Assembly (NCBI RefSeq): GCF_016009175.1
Contig: NZ_JADUCM010000035.1
Span: 1-51,668, forward strand
Reading direction: 5' to 3'
DNA from: Pseudomonas alkylphenolica
GTDB taxonomy: Bacteria > Pseudomonadota > Gammaproteobacteria > Pseudomonadales > Pseudomonadaceae
Length of the DNA: 51,668 nucleotides
A model generated the notes under the pieces. It had not been told where the DNA came from. It worked only from the letters and a program-made list of their open reading frames with translations, and made no database searches. Below are positions 25,613 to 35,300 of this stretch, piece by piece (the stretch's first letter is position 1; every line of letters begins with the position of its first letter). The position numbers and the translations under genes are program-made.

Positions 25613-26047
25613 TCAGGATTGCCCGGTATTGGCCTCCAGCCAGCCTTGCAGCAGCAGGGCCGCGGCGATGGCATCCACCGGGTTGTCGCGGTAACTGCCA
25701 CGCTGGCCGCCGCGGGCCATGCGTTCGCCCTTGGCTTCGAAGGTGGTCAGGCGTTCGTCGTGAGTATGCACGGGCAGGTTGAAGCGGCCGTTCAGGCGCC
25801 GGGCGAACTTCTCGGCGCGGGCACTCATTTCGCTGGGCGTGCCGTCCATGTTCAGCGGCAGGCCAACGACGATGGCATCGGGTTGCCATTCCTTTATCAG
25901 TTTTTCCACCTGGGCCCAGTCCGGCGCGCCGTTCTGGGCTTTCAGGGTGCACAGCTCGCGGGCCTGGCCGGTAACGACCTGACCAACCGCGACGCCGATC
26001 TGTTTGGTGCCGTAGTCAAAGCCCAGCAGCAGGCGCAATTCGGCCAT
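25613..26047 (-). CDS. ruvX: Holliday junction resolvase-like RuvX (YqgF)
   Basis: A 144-residue RNase H-fold nuclease. The first active-site aspartate lies in GFDYGTKQIGVAVGQ and the last in NPVDAIAAALLLQ; the VVGLPLNMDGTPSE motif is conserved. The family takes part in 16S rRNA 5' maturation and may also act on DNA junctions. Its start shares one base with the algH stop. Confidence 0.94.
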   Translation of the reverse strand: MAELRLLLGFDYGTKQIGVAVGQVVTGQARELCTLKAQNGAPDWAQVEKLIKEWQPDAIVVGLPLNMDGTPSEMSARAEKFARRLNGRFNLPVHTHDERLTTFEAKGERMARGGQRGSYRDNPVDAIAAALLLQGWLEANTGQS

Positions 26048-26616
26048 CAGGCGTGCCCCGCCTGGCTGGTGAGCAGGCTGAGGTTGATGCCCAGGCTCGC
26101 CGCGGCGGCTTCAAGGCGCTGCTCGCAGGCCATGCCAAAGATTATTTCAGGGTCGAACGGGCAGTTCAGCCAGGCATTGTCAGCCAGTTCCGCTTCCAGT
26201 TGGCCCGCTTCCCAGCCGGCGTAGCCGAGGGTGATCAGGCTTTGCTTTGGCCCGGCGCCATCGGCGATGGCAAACAGGATGTCCTGGGAGGTGGACAGCG
26301 ACAGGCCATCGAGCTGGACGGTGGCCTGGAAGGTCTTGTCGTTGGTGTGCAGGACAAACCCGCGGTCAGTCTGTACCGGGCCGCCCAGGTAGATGGGCAC
26401 GTGGATGCAACTGGCCGGCGCTTCGACCTCAGGCCGCAATTGCTCGAGGATATCCGCCAGGTTCAGCTCTTGCGGGCGGTTGACCACCAGCCCCATGGCG
26501 CCATTGGCGTTGTGCTCGACGATGTAGGTCAAGGTATGCGCGAAGTTCGGGTCGGCCATGTGCGGCATGGCAATCAGGAACTGGTGCTTGAGGTAACTCG
26601 GGCTGAGGTTTTTCAT
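26047..26616 (-). CDS. algH: AlgH / UPF0301 family protein
   Basis: A 189-residue protein of the UPF0301 (YqgE/AlgH) family. The conserved HQFLIAMPHMADPNFAHTL opening, the GAMGLVVNRP motif and the VPIYLGGPVQTDRGFVLH segment are visible. The name comes from an alginate phenotype in P. aeruginosa, but the biochemical role is unknown. ATG 26616 is preferred because it begins directly with the conserved domain. It always travels with ruvX in this group. Confidence 0.93.
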   Translation of the reverse strand: MKNLSPSYLKHQFLIAMPHMADPNFAHTLTYIVEHNANGAMGLVVNRPQELNLADILEQLRPEVEAPASCIHVPIYLGGPVQTDRGFVLHTNDKTFQATVQLDGLSLSTSQDILFAIADGAGPKQSLITLGYAGWEAGQLEAELADNAWLNCPFDPEIIFGMACEQRLEAAAASLGINLSLLTSQAGHA

Positions 26617-26674
26617 GGTTGATAGTGTGGCGTTGGGACGCCTCACTGACAAGCCTGTTGTAGGTGCGTCAGAG

Positions 26675-27580
26675 TCAGTTGCTGGACAACCGGTCGCCGC
26701 GTGCAAAGCGCCAGGTGCGAATGATCTCCAGGCGGTCGAACTCGGCCAGATCGCCGGTAAACGGTGCAAAGGGCGCGGCCAGGCGCACGATGCGCTGGGC
26801 GGCCTGGTCGAGCAGCGGCTGGCCGGAGGATTCCAGTACCAGGACTTCGTAGAGCGAGCCGTCGCGGTTGATCGAGACCATTAGCCGCAGGCTGCCGTAG
26901 ATCTGCTGGCGGCGCGCTTCGTCGGGGTAGTTGAGATTGCCGATACGCTCGACCTTTTTGCGCCATTCGTCTTTGTACCAGGCGCCCTTGTCGCGCATCG
27001 TCGAGGCCGCATTGAGGCGATGGATGCGCGGGCGTTTGGCGTACAGCTGCTGTTCGGGGGACAGCTCGGCTTCGAGGCTGGCTATCTGGCTGGACAGCTG
27101 CGAGCTGTCGAATTCGGGAGTGGCAGCCTTGGGTTTTGGCTGCGGCTTGGCTTCTTTGGGCCGGGTTTCGACTTTTTGCGGCTTGGGTGCCTGGGTGGTC
27201 ACCACGGCCTTGGGCGGGGCCGGTTGTGGTTGCACCTCGGGCTTGGCTGCCGGCGGGGGCGTGACCTTGTTGATCTTGCTGTCCTGGAACGGCGCGATTT
27301 CGGTGGTTTTCGGCACCGCCTTCTTGTCCAGCGTGCCGCTGCCCTGCTGGTTGTCCTGGGCGAGGTAGTCAGCCTTTTCCGGCGCTTTCTCGCTCTTGAA
27401 GGTGGACAGTGTGATTTCCATCGTGCGGCGAATTTCTTCGGGTTTGGCGAAGGTAAAGCCCACACCGAGGATCAGCGCCAGGTGCAGCAGAGCTGCCAGA
27501 AACAGGGTAAAGCCGAGCCGGTCCGCCGGGCGAACGCGGGGCGGGGAGAAGTCGGCAGGGATGTCAGCAGGCAGCGTCAT
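26675..27580 (-). CDS. TonB-family energy transducer
   Basis: A 301-residue protein with a cytoplasmic N-terminus, one membrane helix (about 22-44), a Pro/Lys-rich periplasmic stretch (about 95-160), a region of helix (SQIASLEAELSPEQQLYAKR), and a C-terminal TonB fold (NYPDEARRQQIYGSLRLMVSI, then the VLESSGQPLLDQAA motif). It would couple the proton gradient to outer-membrane processes. The position next to gshB and the pil-chp genes matches tonB3 of P. aeruginosa, which affects twitching. No exbBD or receptor gene is nearby. ATG 27580 was chosen over the longer frame. Confidence 0.88.
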   Translation of the reverse strand: MTLPADIPADFSPPRVRPADRLGFTLFLAALLHLALILGVGFTFAKPEEIRRTMEITLSTFKSEKAPEKADYLAQDNQQGSGTLDKKAVPKTTEIAPFQDSKINKVTPPPAAKPEVQPQPAPPKAVVTTQAPKPQKVETRPKEAKPQPKPKAATPEFDSSQLSSQIASLEAELSPEQQLYAKRPRIHRLNAASTMRDKGAWYKDEWRKKVERIGNLNYPDEARRQQIYGSLRLMVSINRDGSLYEVLVLESSGQPLLDQAAQRIVRLAAPFAPFTGDLAEFDRLEIIRTWRFARGDRLSSN

Positions 27581-27689
27581 CGGGTATCCAGCAACCACAA
27601 GGCCGGCGAAAAACCGGCAGAGCGAGTGCACAGGTCAAAAAAACGACCCGCATGATACCCCACTCTGCGCAGTAGCTTCGCGTCGGCGG

Positions 27690-28643
27690 TCAGCGCGCCT
27701 TGAGCTTGCGATCAATGGCATCCATCAACTGTGCGCCGATAGCGGTACCAAAGGCGTTGTCGATCTCGCGAATGCAGGTCGGGCTGGTCACGTTGATTTC
27801 GGTCAGGTGCTCACCGATCACGTCCAGGCCGACGAACAGCAGGCCTTTCTCACGCAGGGTCGGGCCGACCTGTGCAGCGATCCAGCGGTCGCGGTCAGTC
27901 AGCGGACGGGCTTCGCCGCGGCCACCGGCGGCCAGGTTGCCACGGGTTTCACCGCTGGCAGGAATGCGCGCCAGGCAGTACGGCACAGGCTCGCCATCGA
28001 TCATCAGGATGCGCTTGTCGCCCTCGACGATCGCCGGCAGGTAGGCCTGGGCCATGATCTGCGAGGCGCCGTTGAGGGTCAGGGTCTCGAGGATCACCGA
28101 GAGGTTCGGGTCGCCCGCGCGGTGACGGAAGATCCCGGTACCGCCCATGCCGTCCAGCGGCTTGAGGATCACGTCGCCATGTTCGGCGGCGAACTGGCGG
28201 ATGATGTCGGGGCGACGGCTGACCAGGGTCGGCGGCGTGCATTGCGGAAACAGGGTGGCGAACAGCTTTTCGTTGCAGTCACGCAGGCTCTGCGGGCGGT
28301 TGACCACCAGCACGCCGGCGGTTTCGGCCTGTTCCAGCAGGTAGGTGCTGTAGACGAACTCCATGTCGAACGGCGGATCCTTGCGCATCAGGATCACGTC
28401 GAGGTCGCTCAGGGCGTTGTCCTGCTCGGCGTCCAGCTCGAACCAGTGCTGCGGGTCGGCAAACACTTTCAGCGGGCGCATCCGCGCACGGGCCTGGCCC
28501 TGGCCTTGGTACAGATCCTGTTGCTCCATGTAGAACAACGACCAGCCGCGCTCCTGGGCGGCGAGCAGCATGGCCAGCGAGCTGTCCTTTTTGTAGGAGA
28601 TGGACGCAATGGGGTCCATGACAATCCCGAGGCGAACGCTCAT
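27690..28643 (-). CDS. gshB: Glutathione synthetase
   Basis: A 317-residue ATP-grasp ligase that joins gamma-glutamylcysteine and glycine to make glutathione. The N-terminal RLGIVMDPIASISYKKDSS, the MRKDPPFDMEFVYSTYLLE motif, the ATP-binding loop KPLDGMGGTGIFR and the C-terminal INVTSPTCIREID are conserved. GAGGAA lies 7 bases before ATG 28643. It is divergent from pilG and is probably the first gene of the gshB-tonB-algH run. Confidence 0.97.
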   Translation of the reverse strand: MSVRLGIVMDPIASISYKKDSSLAMLLAAQERGWSLFYMEQQDLYQGQGQARARMRPLKVFADPQHWFELDAEQDNALSDLDVILMRKDPPFDMEFVYSTYLLEQAETAGVLVVNRPQSLRDCNEKLFATLFPQCTPPTLVSRRPDIIRQFAAEHGDVILKPLDGMGGTGIFRHRAGDPNLSVILETLTLNGASQIMAQAYLPAIVEGDKRILMIDGEPVPYCLARIPASGETRGNLAAGGRGEARPLTDRDRWIAAQVGPTLREKGLLFVGLDVIGEHLTEINVTSPTCIREIDNAFGTAIGAQLMDAIDRKLKAR

Positions 28644-28859
28644 GGGGTAGTTCCTCTCGGCGGCGCTATGCCGCAGTAGCTCGAATGAAAAGTGGCATCA
28701 GGGTGGCGCCCGCAGCGCCGGCGGTCAAGGGAAAAACGCATCCTGGGCGGGCCGTGGCGCGGGCCGATGGAATGCACCCCCAGAGTGTGCTAAAAAGGCC
28801 TGGCACGTGGCCTGCACGGCCCTTCCAGGCGACGCCTGAGCAGCGATGGTAGAGCGATT
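28644..28859. promoter_or_regulatory. Divergent gshB / pilG promoter region
   Basis: A 216-base gap between divergent genes. It must hold promoters for gshB to the left and for the pil-chp operon to the right. I see no defensible -35/-10 pair, no repeat and no small gene. Confidence 0.3.
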
Positions 28860-29270
28860 ATGGAACAGCCCGGCACGGCACTGAAAGTGATGGTGATCGA
28901 TGACTCCAAAACGATCCGTCGAACCGCACAAATGTTGCTCAGTGAAGCAGGCTGCGAGGTCATCACGGCCACCGACGGCTTTGATGCCCTGGCCAAGATA
29001 GTCGACCAGCACCCGCAGATCATATTTGTCGACGTGCTGATGCCGCGTCTGGATGGTTACCAGACCTGCGCCCTGATCAAGCACAACAGCGCTTTCAAGG
29101 ACACACCGGTGATTCTCCTGTCGTCCCGCGATGGCCTGTTCGACAAAGCCCGGGGCCGTGTGGTCGGCTCTGATCAATTTTTGACCAAGCCTTTCAGCAA
29201 GGAAGAGCTGCTGGACGCAATCAGGGCGCATGTGCCCGGGTTCGCCGCAGAAGAACAACACGCACCCTGA
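28860..29270 (+). CDS. pilG: Single-domain response regulator PilG
   Basis: A 136-residue receiver domain with no output domain. The acidic pair Asp14-Asp15, the phosphorylated Asp58 (FVDVLMPRLDG) and the C-terminal TKPFSKEELL lysine are in place. In P. aeruginosa PilG promotes type IV pilus extension and cAMP production. It is the first gene of the Pil-Chp cluster. The start codon has only a weak ribosome binding site (AGAG). Confidence 0.93.
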   Translation: MEQPGTALKVMVIDDSKTIRRTAQMLLSEAGCEVITATDGFDALAKIVDQHPQIIFVDVLMPRLDGYQTCALIKHNSAFKDTPVILLSSRDGLFDKARGRVVGSDQFLTKPFSKEELLDAIRAHVPGFAAEEQHAP

Positions 29271-29315
29271 CGCCGCGCCAGCGCCGCGGCGTTCATTCCT
29301 TTGATGGGGAACAGC

Positions 29316-29681
29316 ATGGCCCGAGTTCTGATCGTCGACGATTCGCCGACCGAAATGTACAAACTGACCGGAATGCTCGAAAAACACGGGCATCAGGTAC
29401 TCAAGGCCGAGAACGGCGCCGATGGCGTGGCCCTGGCTACTCAGGAGAAGCCCGACGCGGTGCTGATGGATATTGTCATGCCCGGCGTAAACGGTTTCCA
29501 GGCCACCCGCCAGTTGAGCAAAAACCCGGAAACTGCATCCATTCCCGTGATTATCGTCACCACTAAAGATCAGGAAACCGACAAGGTCTGGGGCAAGCGC
29601 CAGGGCGCCAGCGACTACCTGACCAAACCTGTGGATGAAGACACGCTGATCAAGGTGCTCAACGGCGTTCTCAAAGGTTGA
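29316..29681 (+). CDS. pilH: Single-domain response regulator PilH
   Basis: A 121-residue receiver domain with Asp8-Asp9, phosphorylated Asp52 (LMDIVMPGVNG) and the TKPVDEDTL lysine. In P. aeruginosa PilH opposes PilG, acting as a phosphate sink or promoting retraction. ATG 29316 is chosen for its GGGGA site; the upstream in-frame TTG at 29301 lacks one. It lies 45 bases after pilG. Confidence 0.93.
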   Translation: MARVLIVDDSPTEMYKLTGMLEKHGHQVLKAENGADGVALATQEKPDAVLMDIVMPGVNGFQATRQLSKNPETASIPVIIVTTKDQETDKVWGKRQGASDYLTKPVDEDTLIKVLNGVLKG

Positions 29682-29692
29682 TCAAGCAGCCC

Positions 29693-30232
29693 ATGGGCGA
29701 GTCACTGACGGCGTTCGAACTGCTGCTCGACATCGACCGGCGCTGCCGCCTGCTGGCGGCGGACCTGCCGCTGCAGGAGGCGCGGCTGCAGAGCTGGAGC
29801 GGCATCGGCTTTCGTATCGCTGACCAGTGGTTCGTCGCGCCCATGGGCGAGGTGGCTGAAGTCCTGCACGAGCCGCGCTTGAGTCGGATCCCGGGGGTAA
29901 AACCCTGGGTCAGTGGCGTGGCCAACCTGCGCGGACGTTTGCTGCCGGTGATGGACCTGTGCGGTTTTTTCGGCTTGGGCCTGTCGGCAGCGCGCAAGCA
30001 GCGGCGGGTACTGGTGCTCGATCACGAAGAGCTGTTTGCCGGGTTACTGGTCGACGAGGTTGTAGGCTTGCAGCATTTTCCGCTGCACAGCCTTGACCTG
30101 TCACCACCCAAACCCCTGCTGGACGGCGCGGCACCCTTCGTTCAGGGCCATTTCCAGCAGCAACGTTGCTGGGCCATTTTCAGTCCGTTGGCCCTGGCCC
30201 AGGCGCCGGGTTTTCTTGATGTGGCGTTGTAA
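29693..30232 (+). CDS. pilI: CheW-like coupling protein PilI
   Basis: A 179-residue CheW-domain protein that links the receptor PilJ to the kinase ChpA. The domain starts near residue 40 (GIGFRIADQWFVAPMGEVAEVL) and includes the GVANLRGRLLPVMDL motif typical of CheW. I chose ATG 29693; an in-frame TTG at 29678 overlaps the pilH stop and cannot be excluded, as neither has a strong ribosome binding site. Confidence 0.88.
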   Translation: MGESLTAFELLLDIDRRCRLLAADLPLQEARLQSWSGIGFRIADQWFVAPMGEVAEVLHEPRLSRIPGVKPWVSGVANLRGRLLPVMDLCGFFGLGLSAARKQRRVLVLDHEELFAGLLVDEVVGLQHFPLHSLDLSPPKPLLDGAAPFVQGHFQQQRCWAIFSPLALAQAPGFLDVAL

Positions 30233-30247
30233 AGGAATGCCAGAGTC

Positions 30248-32293
30248 GTGACCAATACCAAGACGGCTACTTTGACCCAAGGCTCGCGCAGCAGCGCCCG
30301 GATCGCGGCGTTGTTCGTCGTGCTGATCCTGTCGATCGTGCTGTTGTTCGCCAACTTCGCCTACCTGAACACCCAGGCCAACTACGACAAGCAGTACATC
30401 GGTCACGCCGGCGAACTGCGGGTGCTGTCCCAGCGCATTGCCAAGAACGCCACCGAGGCGGCGGCGGGCAAGGCGCGGGCGTTCCGCTTGCTCAGTGAGG
30501 CGCGCAACGATTTCGAGCAGCGCTGGGATTACCTGAAAAAGGGTGATGCAAGCACGGGCCTGCCTGCGGCGCCACCGGCGGTGCGCAACGAAATGGACGC
30601 CGTGCTGCGCGACTGGGAAGGCCTGCGCAAGAATACCGACACGATCCTGGCCAGCGAACAGACGGTGTTGTCGTTGCATCAGGTCGCGGCCACCTTGGCC
30701 GAGACCGTGCCGCAGCTGCAGGTTGAATACGAACAGGTTGTCGATATTCTGCTCAAGAGCGGTGCACCGGCCAATCAGGTGGCGGTGGCCCAGCGCCAGT
30801 CGCTGTTGGCCGAACGTATTCTCGGTTCGGTGAATACAGTGCTCGCCGGTGATGACACCTCGGTGCAGGCGGCGGATGCCTTCGGTCGTGATGCCAGCCG
30901 TTTCGGCCAGGTGCTCGAGGGCATGCTTGCAGGCAACCCGAGCATCCAGGTCACGCGGGTTCAGGACCCCGATGCCCGGGCGCGGCTGGGCGAGATCGCC
31001 GAGCTGTTCCAGTTTGTCGCCGGCTCCGTGGATGAAATTCTTGAAACCTCGCCGGAGTTGTTCCGCGTGCGCGAGGCGGCCGGGAACATCTTCAACCAGT
31101 CGCAGACCCTGCTCGACGAAGCTTCGCGTCTGGCCAACGGCTTCGAAAACCTGGCCAGTGGCCGCACCCTGGATACCGTCGGGGGCTATGTATTGGGCCT
31201 GCTGGCCCTGGCGTCGATCATCCTGATCGGTCTGGTGATGGTGCGTGAGTCCAACCGGCGACTGCGTGAAACCGCGGAAAAGAACGAGCGCAACCAGCAG
31301 GCGATCATGCGCCTGCTCGACGAAATAGAAGACCTGGCCGACGGCGACCTGACCGTGATGGTCTCGGTGACGGAAGACTTTACCGGCGCCATTGCCGACT
31401 CGATCAATTACTCCATCGACCAGCTGCGCGATCTGGTGGCCACCATCAACCTCAGTGCCGAGGAGGTGGCCAGCGCCGTGCAGGACACCCAGACCACGGC
31501 CCGTCAGCTGGCCAAGGCCTCGGAGCACCAGGCCGAACAGATCACCGAAGCGTCGGTGGCGGTGGGCGACATGGTCGAGTCCATCGACCGGGTGTCCACC
31601 CATGCCTACGAGTCGGCCAAGGTGGCCGAGCGCTCGGTGGCCATTGCCAACAAGGGCAACGAGGTGGTGCACAACACCATCCATGGCATGGACAACATTC
31701 GCGAGCAGATCCAGGACACCGCCAAGCGCATCAAGCGCCTGGGCGAGTCTTCCCAGGAAATTGGCGATATCGTCAGTCTGATCGACGACATTGCCGACCA
31801 GACCAACATTCTGGCGCTCAATGCGGCGATCCAGGCGTCGCTGGCCGGCGAGGCTGGGCGTGGCTTCGCGGTGGTTGCCGACGAAGTCCAGCGCCTGGCG
31901 GAGCGTTCATCGTCTGCCACCCGGCAGATCGAGGCACTGGTACGCACCATTCAGGCTGATACCAACGAAGCGGTGATCTCCATGGAGCAGACCACCGCAG
32001 AAGTGGTACGCGGTGCGCGCCTGGCCCAGGATGCCGGCGTCGCCCTGGAAGAAATCGAAGGCGTGTCGCAAACCCTCGCCGAGCTGATCCACAGCATCTC
32101 CGATGCCGCTCAGCTGCAGACCTCTTCGGCCGGGCAGATCTCGCATACCATGGCGGTGATCCAGCAGATCACCTCACAAACCTCGGCAGGCTCCAGTGCG
32201 ACGGCCGACAGCATCGGCAACCTGGCGCGCATGGCGAGTGAAATGCGTCGTTCGGTGTCCGGTTTTACCTTGCCACCGACATCGCCGCGATGA
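30248..32293 (+). CDS. pilJ: Pilus-type chemoreceptor PilJ
   Basis: A 681-residue methyl-accepting receptor with membrane helices at about 18-40 and 312-332, a periplasmic region of about 270 residues carrying PilJ-type helical modules, a HAMP region and a signalling domain. The signalling tip reads QTNILALNAAIQASLAGEAG, with Gln-Ala-Ser in place of the usual Glu-Ala-Ala as in P. aeruginosa PilJ. The start codon is GTG 30248, with AAGGAA 11 bases upstream. In P. aeruginosa PilJ senses surface contact through type IV pili. Confidence 0.94.
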   Translation: MTNTKTATLTQGSRSSARIAALFVVLILSIVLLFANFAYLNTQANYDKQYIGHAGELRVLSQRIAKNATEAAAGKARAFRLLSEARNDFEQRWDYLKKGDASTGLPAAPPAVRNEMDAVLRDWEGLRKNTDTILASEQTVLSLHQVAATLAETVPQLQVEYEQVVDILLKSGAPANQVAVAQRQSLLAERILGSVNTVLAGDDTSVQAADAFGRDASRFGQVLEGMLAGNPSIQVTRVQDPDARARLGEIAELFQFVAGSVDEILETSPELFRVREAAGNIFNQSQTLLDEASRLANGFENLASGRTLDTVGGYVLGLLALASIILIGLVMVRESNRRLRETAEKNERNQQAIMRLLDEIEDLADGDLTVMVSVTEDFTGAIADSINYSIDQLRDLVATINLSAEEVASAVQDTQTTARQLAKASEHQAEQITEASVAVGDMVESIDRVSTHAYESAKVAERSVAIANKGNEVVHNTIHGMDNIREQIQDTAKRIKRLGESSQEIGDIVSLIDDIADQTNILALNAAIQASLAGEAGRGFAVVADEVQRLAERSSSATRQIEALVRTIQADTNEAVISMEQTTAEVVRGARLAQDAGVALEEIEGVSQTLAELIHSISDAAQLQTSSAGQISHTMAVIQQITSQTSAGSSATADSIGNLARMASEMRRSVSGFTLPPTSPR

Positions 32294-32327
32294 GCGTGCG
32301 TCCGTGAGCATGGCATCGGGAGCAGAT

Positions 32328-35300
32328 ATGGCTGAGCGGCACGACACAGTGGCCCTGGCCTGGGTCAAGGGCGCCATCACCGAGTGCCTCGGACAGGCAC
32401 GCCTGGCGCTGGAGCAGTTCTCAGCAGAGCCTGGCGATGAGCAGGTGCTGGCCGGGTTTACCGACAACCTCCATCAGGTGCGCGGTTGCCTGGTGATGCT
32501 CGAGCTCAGCGGCGCGGCCCTGTTGGCCGAAGAGCTGGAGCAACTGGGCCTGGCCTTACGCGTAAAGCGTGTCGCTCAGCGTGGCGAAGCCCTGGGCGCG
32601 CTGTTTCGCGGTCTTGAGCAGTTGCCGTTGTACCTTGAGCGGCTGCGCAGTGCCCGGCGTGATCTGCCGCTGGTGGTGTTGCCGGTGCTCAATCAACTGC
32701 GTGCCGAACGTGGCGTCGAGCCGCTGGGGCAGAGCAGTGTGTCGGGCGCCGCGCCGGTGGCTGCCGACGAGCTGGCCAACCTCGACCTTTCGTTGGGGTC
32801 GTTGCGCGAGCGCCTGCACGCCGGTACCGATCGCGATGCCTTGCGTTCGGTGGTGGCGGCGTTGTGCGACGACTTGATGCGGGTCAAGGAGCGTCTTGAC
32901 CTGTTCGTGCGCGGTGACCGTCAGCGTCTTGATGACTTGCAACCCTTGCTCTCGCCCCTGCGGCAGATTGCCGATACCTTGGCGGTGCTTGGCTTTGGCC
33001 AACCCAGGCGGGTGATTATTGACCAGGTATGGGTGCTGCAGAGCCTGGCCCAGGGCCAGCGCGCGGTGGACGACGCAGTGTTGATGGATGTTGCGGGTGC
33101 GCTGCTGTATGTCGAGGCGACCCTGGCCGGCATGGTCGGCCCGCTGGAGCAGCACCCGAGCCAGAGCTCGCTGCCGGGTACCGACCTGGCCGAGATCCGT
33201 CAGCTGGTGCTGGAGGAAGCCCATGCCGTGTTGCAGCAGGTCAAGGACCAGATAGGCGATTGCCTTGAGGCCGGCTGGCAGCCCCACCGGTTGCAGTCGT
33301 TGCCGGGATTGCTGCAGCAGATCCGTGGCGCCCTGGCCATGCTGATGTTGCCCCGTGCAGCAACCCTGATCGGCCAGTGCGGTGATTACGTCCAGGCCAG
33401 CATGCTCGGCAGCGCCCCGCCGGATGACGCTGCACTGGCGCACCTGGCGGATGCACTGAGCGCCTGTGAGTGCTATTTGCAGTGGCTGAACGCCGACCCT
33501 CAGGCAAACCCCTGGTCGTTCCTGGAGCAGGCGCAGTCCAGCCTGGCAGCCCTGGGCTTTGCCCCGGCGCCGGAACCTGCGGTGGAGATCAAGGCGGCGG
33601 TGGTTGAAGAACCCGTCGTCGATGAAGAACTTCGCGAGGTGTTCCTCGAAGAAGCCCAGGAACTGTTGCCCGAACTCAATCGCCAGTGGGCACGCTGGCA
33701 GGCCAATACCGGCGACCGTGATGCACTTATCGAGCTGCGCCGTGGCCTGCACACCCTCAAGGGCAGCGGGCGCATGGTGCGGGCACAAGGTCTGGCAGAG
33801 TTGGCATGGTCCGCCGAGCACCTGCTCAACCGCGTGCTTGAAGGACGCGTGGAAATCGGCGCTGCGCCGCTGGCCAGTCTGCAGCAGGCCCTGGACATGT
33901 TTCCCGGGTTGCTGGTGGCGCTTGCCAACGGGAACCTGCAGATCGGCAAGGACCTCGAGCAGTTGTCGCTGCGCCTGCACGCCCTGGCCATGAACGACGC
34001 GCCGCATGAGGCGGACAGTCAGGAGGCCATTGACCCACAACTGGTGGAAATTTTCCGAAACGAGGCGTTGGGACACCTGGCCAGCCTCGAGCGCTTCCTG
34101 GCGGCGGCCGACCAGCATTTGCCGCAACCGGTCAGCGACAGTTTGCAGCGCGCCTTTCATACCCTCAAGGGCAGCGCGGCCATGGCCGGTGTGAAGCCCA
34201 TTGCCGAGCTGGCCACGGCGCTCGACCTGCTGGCAAGGGAATTCAAGGCCCACCAGCTGGCGTTCGACATTGAAGAGATTTACCTGCTGGAGAGCGCCGA
34301 GCCGCTGTTGCGCCGCGGCCTGGAGCAACTGGGCAGCGCGCCTCAGGCACCGATCAATGGCGCCTCGACGCTGATCGAGGATATTCAGCAGGTGGTCGAT
34401 GCCCGCCTGCAGGCCTTGCAGCAGGCACCGCGCCAGGGCGGCAGGATCAAACGCGATCCGCAATTGATCGCCAGCTTTCTTGCCCAGGGCATGGATATTC
34501 TGCTCGATGCCGAATCGCTGTTGCTGCGTTGGCAGGAGCATCCCGGCGAGCGCCAGGAGCTCAATGCGTTGCTCGACGAGCTGACCACCCTGGGCCAGAG
34601 CGCGCACCTGGCTGACTTGTGGCAGGTGGATGAATTGTGTGAGGCCTTGCTGGACCTTTACGGGGCGGTCGAAGAAAGCAGCCTGGCAGTCAGTGCGCAT
34701 TTTTTCGAACAGGCCCAGCAGGCCCATGAGGCACTGATCGACATGCTCGATCAGTTGGCCGCAGGTCAGGAGGTGAGCCCGCGTCCGGAACGCCTTGAGG
34801 CCTTGAGCAAACTGCTCGACGAAGCGCTGGCGCCCGACGCCACAGGCCTGATCCGCCATCAGGGTGGCCAGGCACAGATCGCCGATCTGGGTGCTGCCAC
34901 GGCGGCCCTGGCCGTCGATCCGGCGGTGGTGGAGCTGTTTCTCGAAGAAGCCAACGATGTGCTGCAAAGCGCCGATCAGACGCTGGAACGCTGGCTGGCT
35001 GACCCGGACAATGGCTCGGCGCTGTCATCGTTGCAACGCGATCTGCAGACCCTCAAGGGTGGGGCGCAGATGGCCGAATTTGGCACGGTCGAGGTGCTGG
35101 CCCAGGAACTTGAGCTGGTGTACGAAGGCCTGGTTGATCGACGCTTTGCGCCGACTCCAGAACTGGTCGCCTTGCTCAAGCGCAGCCACGCTCAGTTGGC
35201 CCGGGTGCTTGAGCAGTTGCAGGCCGGTGCTGCGCCCGCTTCGATGGTGGAGTTGCTGGCAGCACTGCGTGAGTATCGTCATAGCGCACCGCCTGCCGTT

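Noticed and set aside
32556..34967. An 803-codon open frame antisense to the N-terminal half of chpA
   Set aside because: The opposite strand encodes repeated Hpt units with HTLKG motifs. The antisense frame is their mirror.
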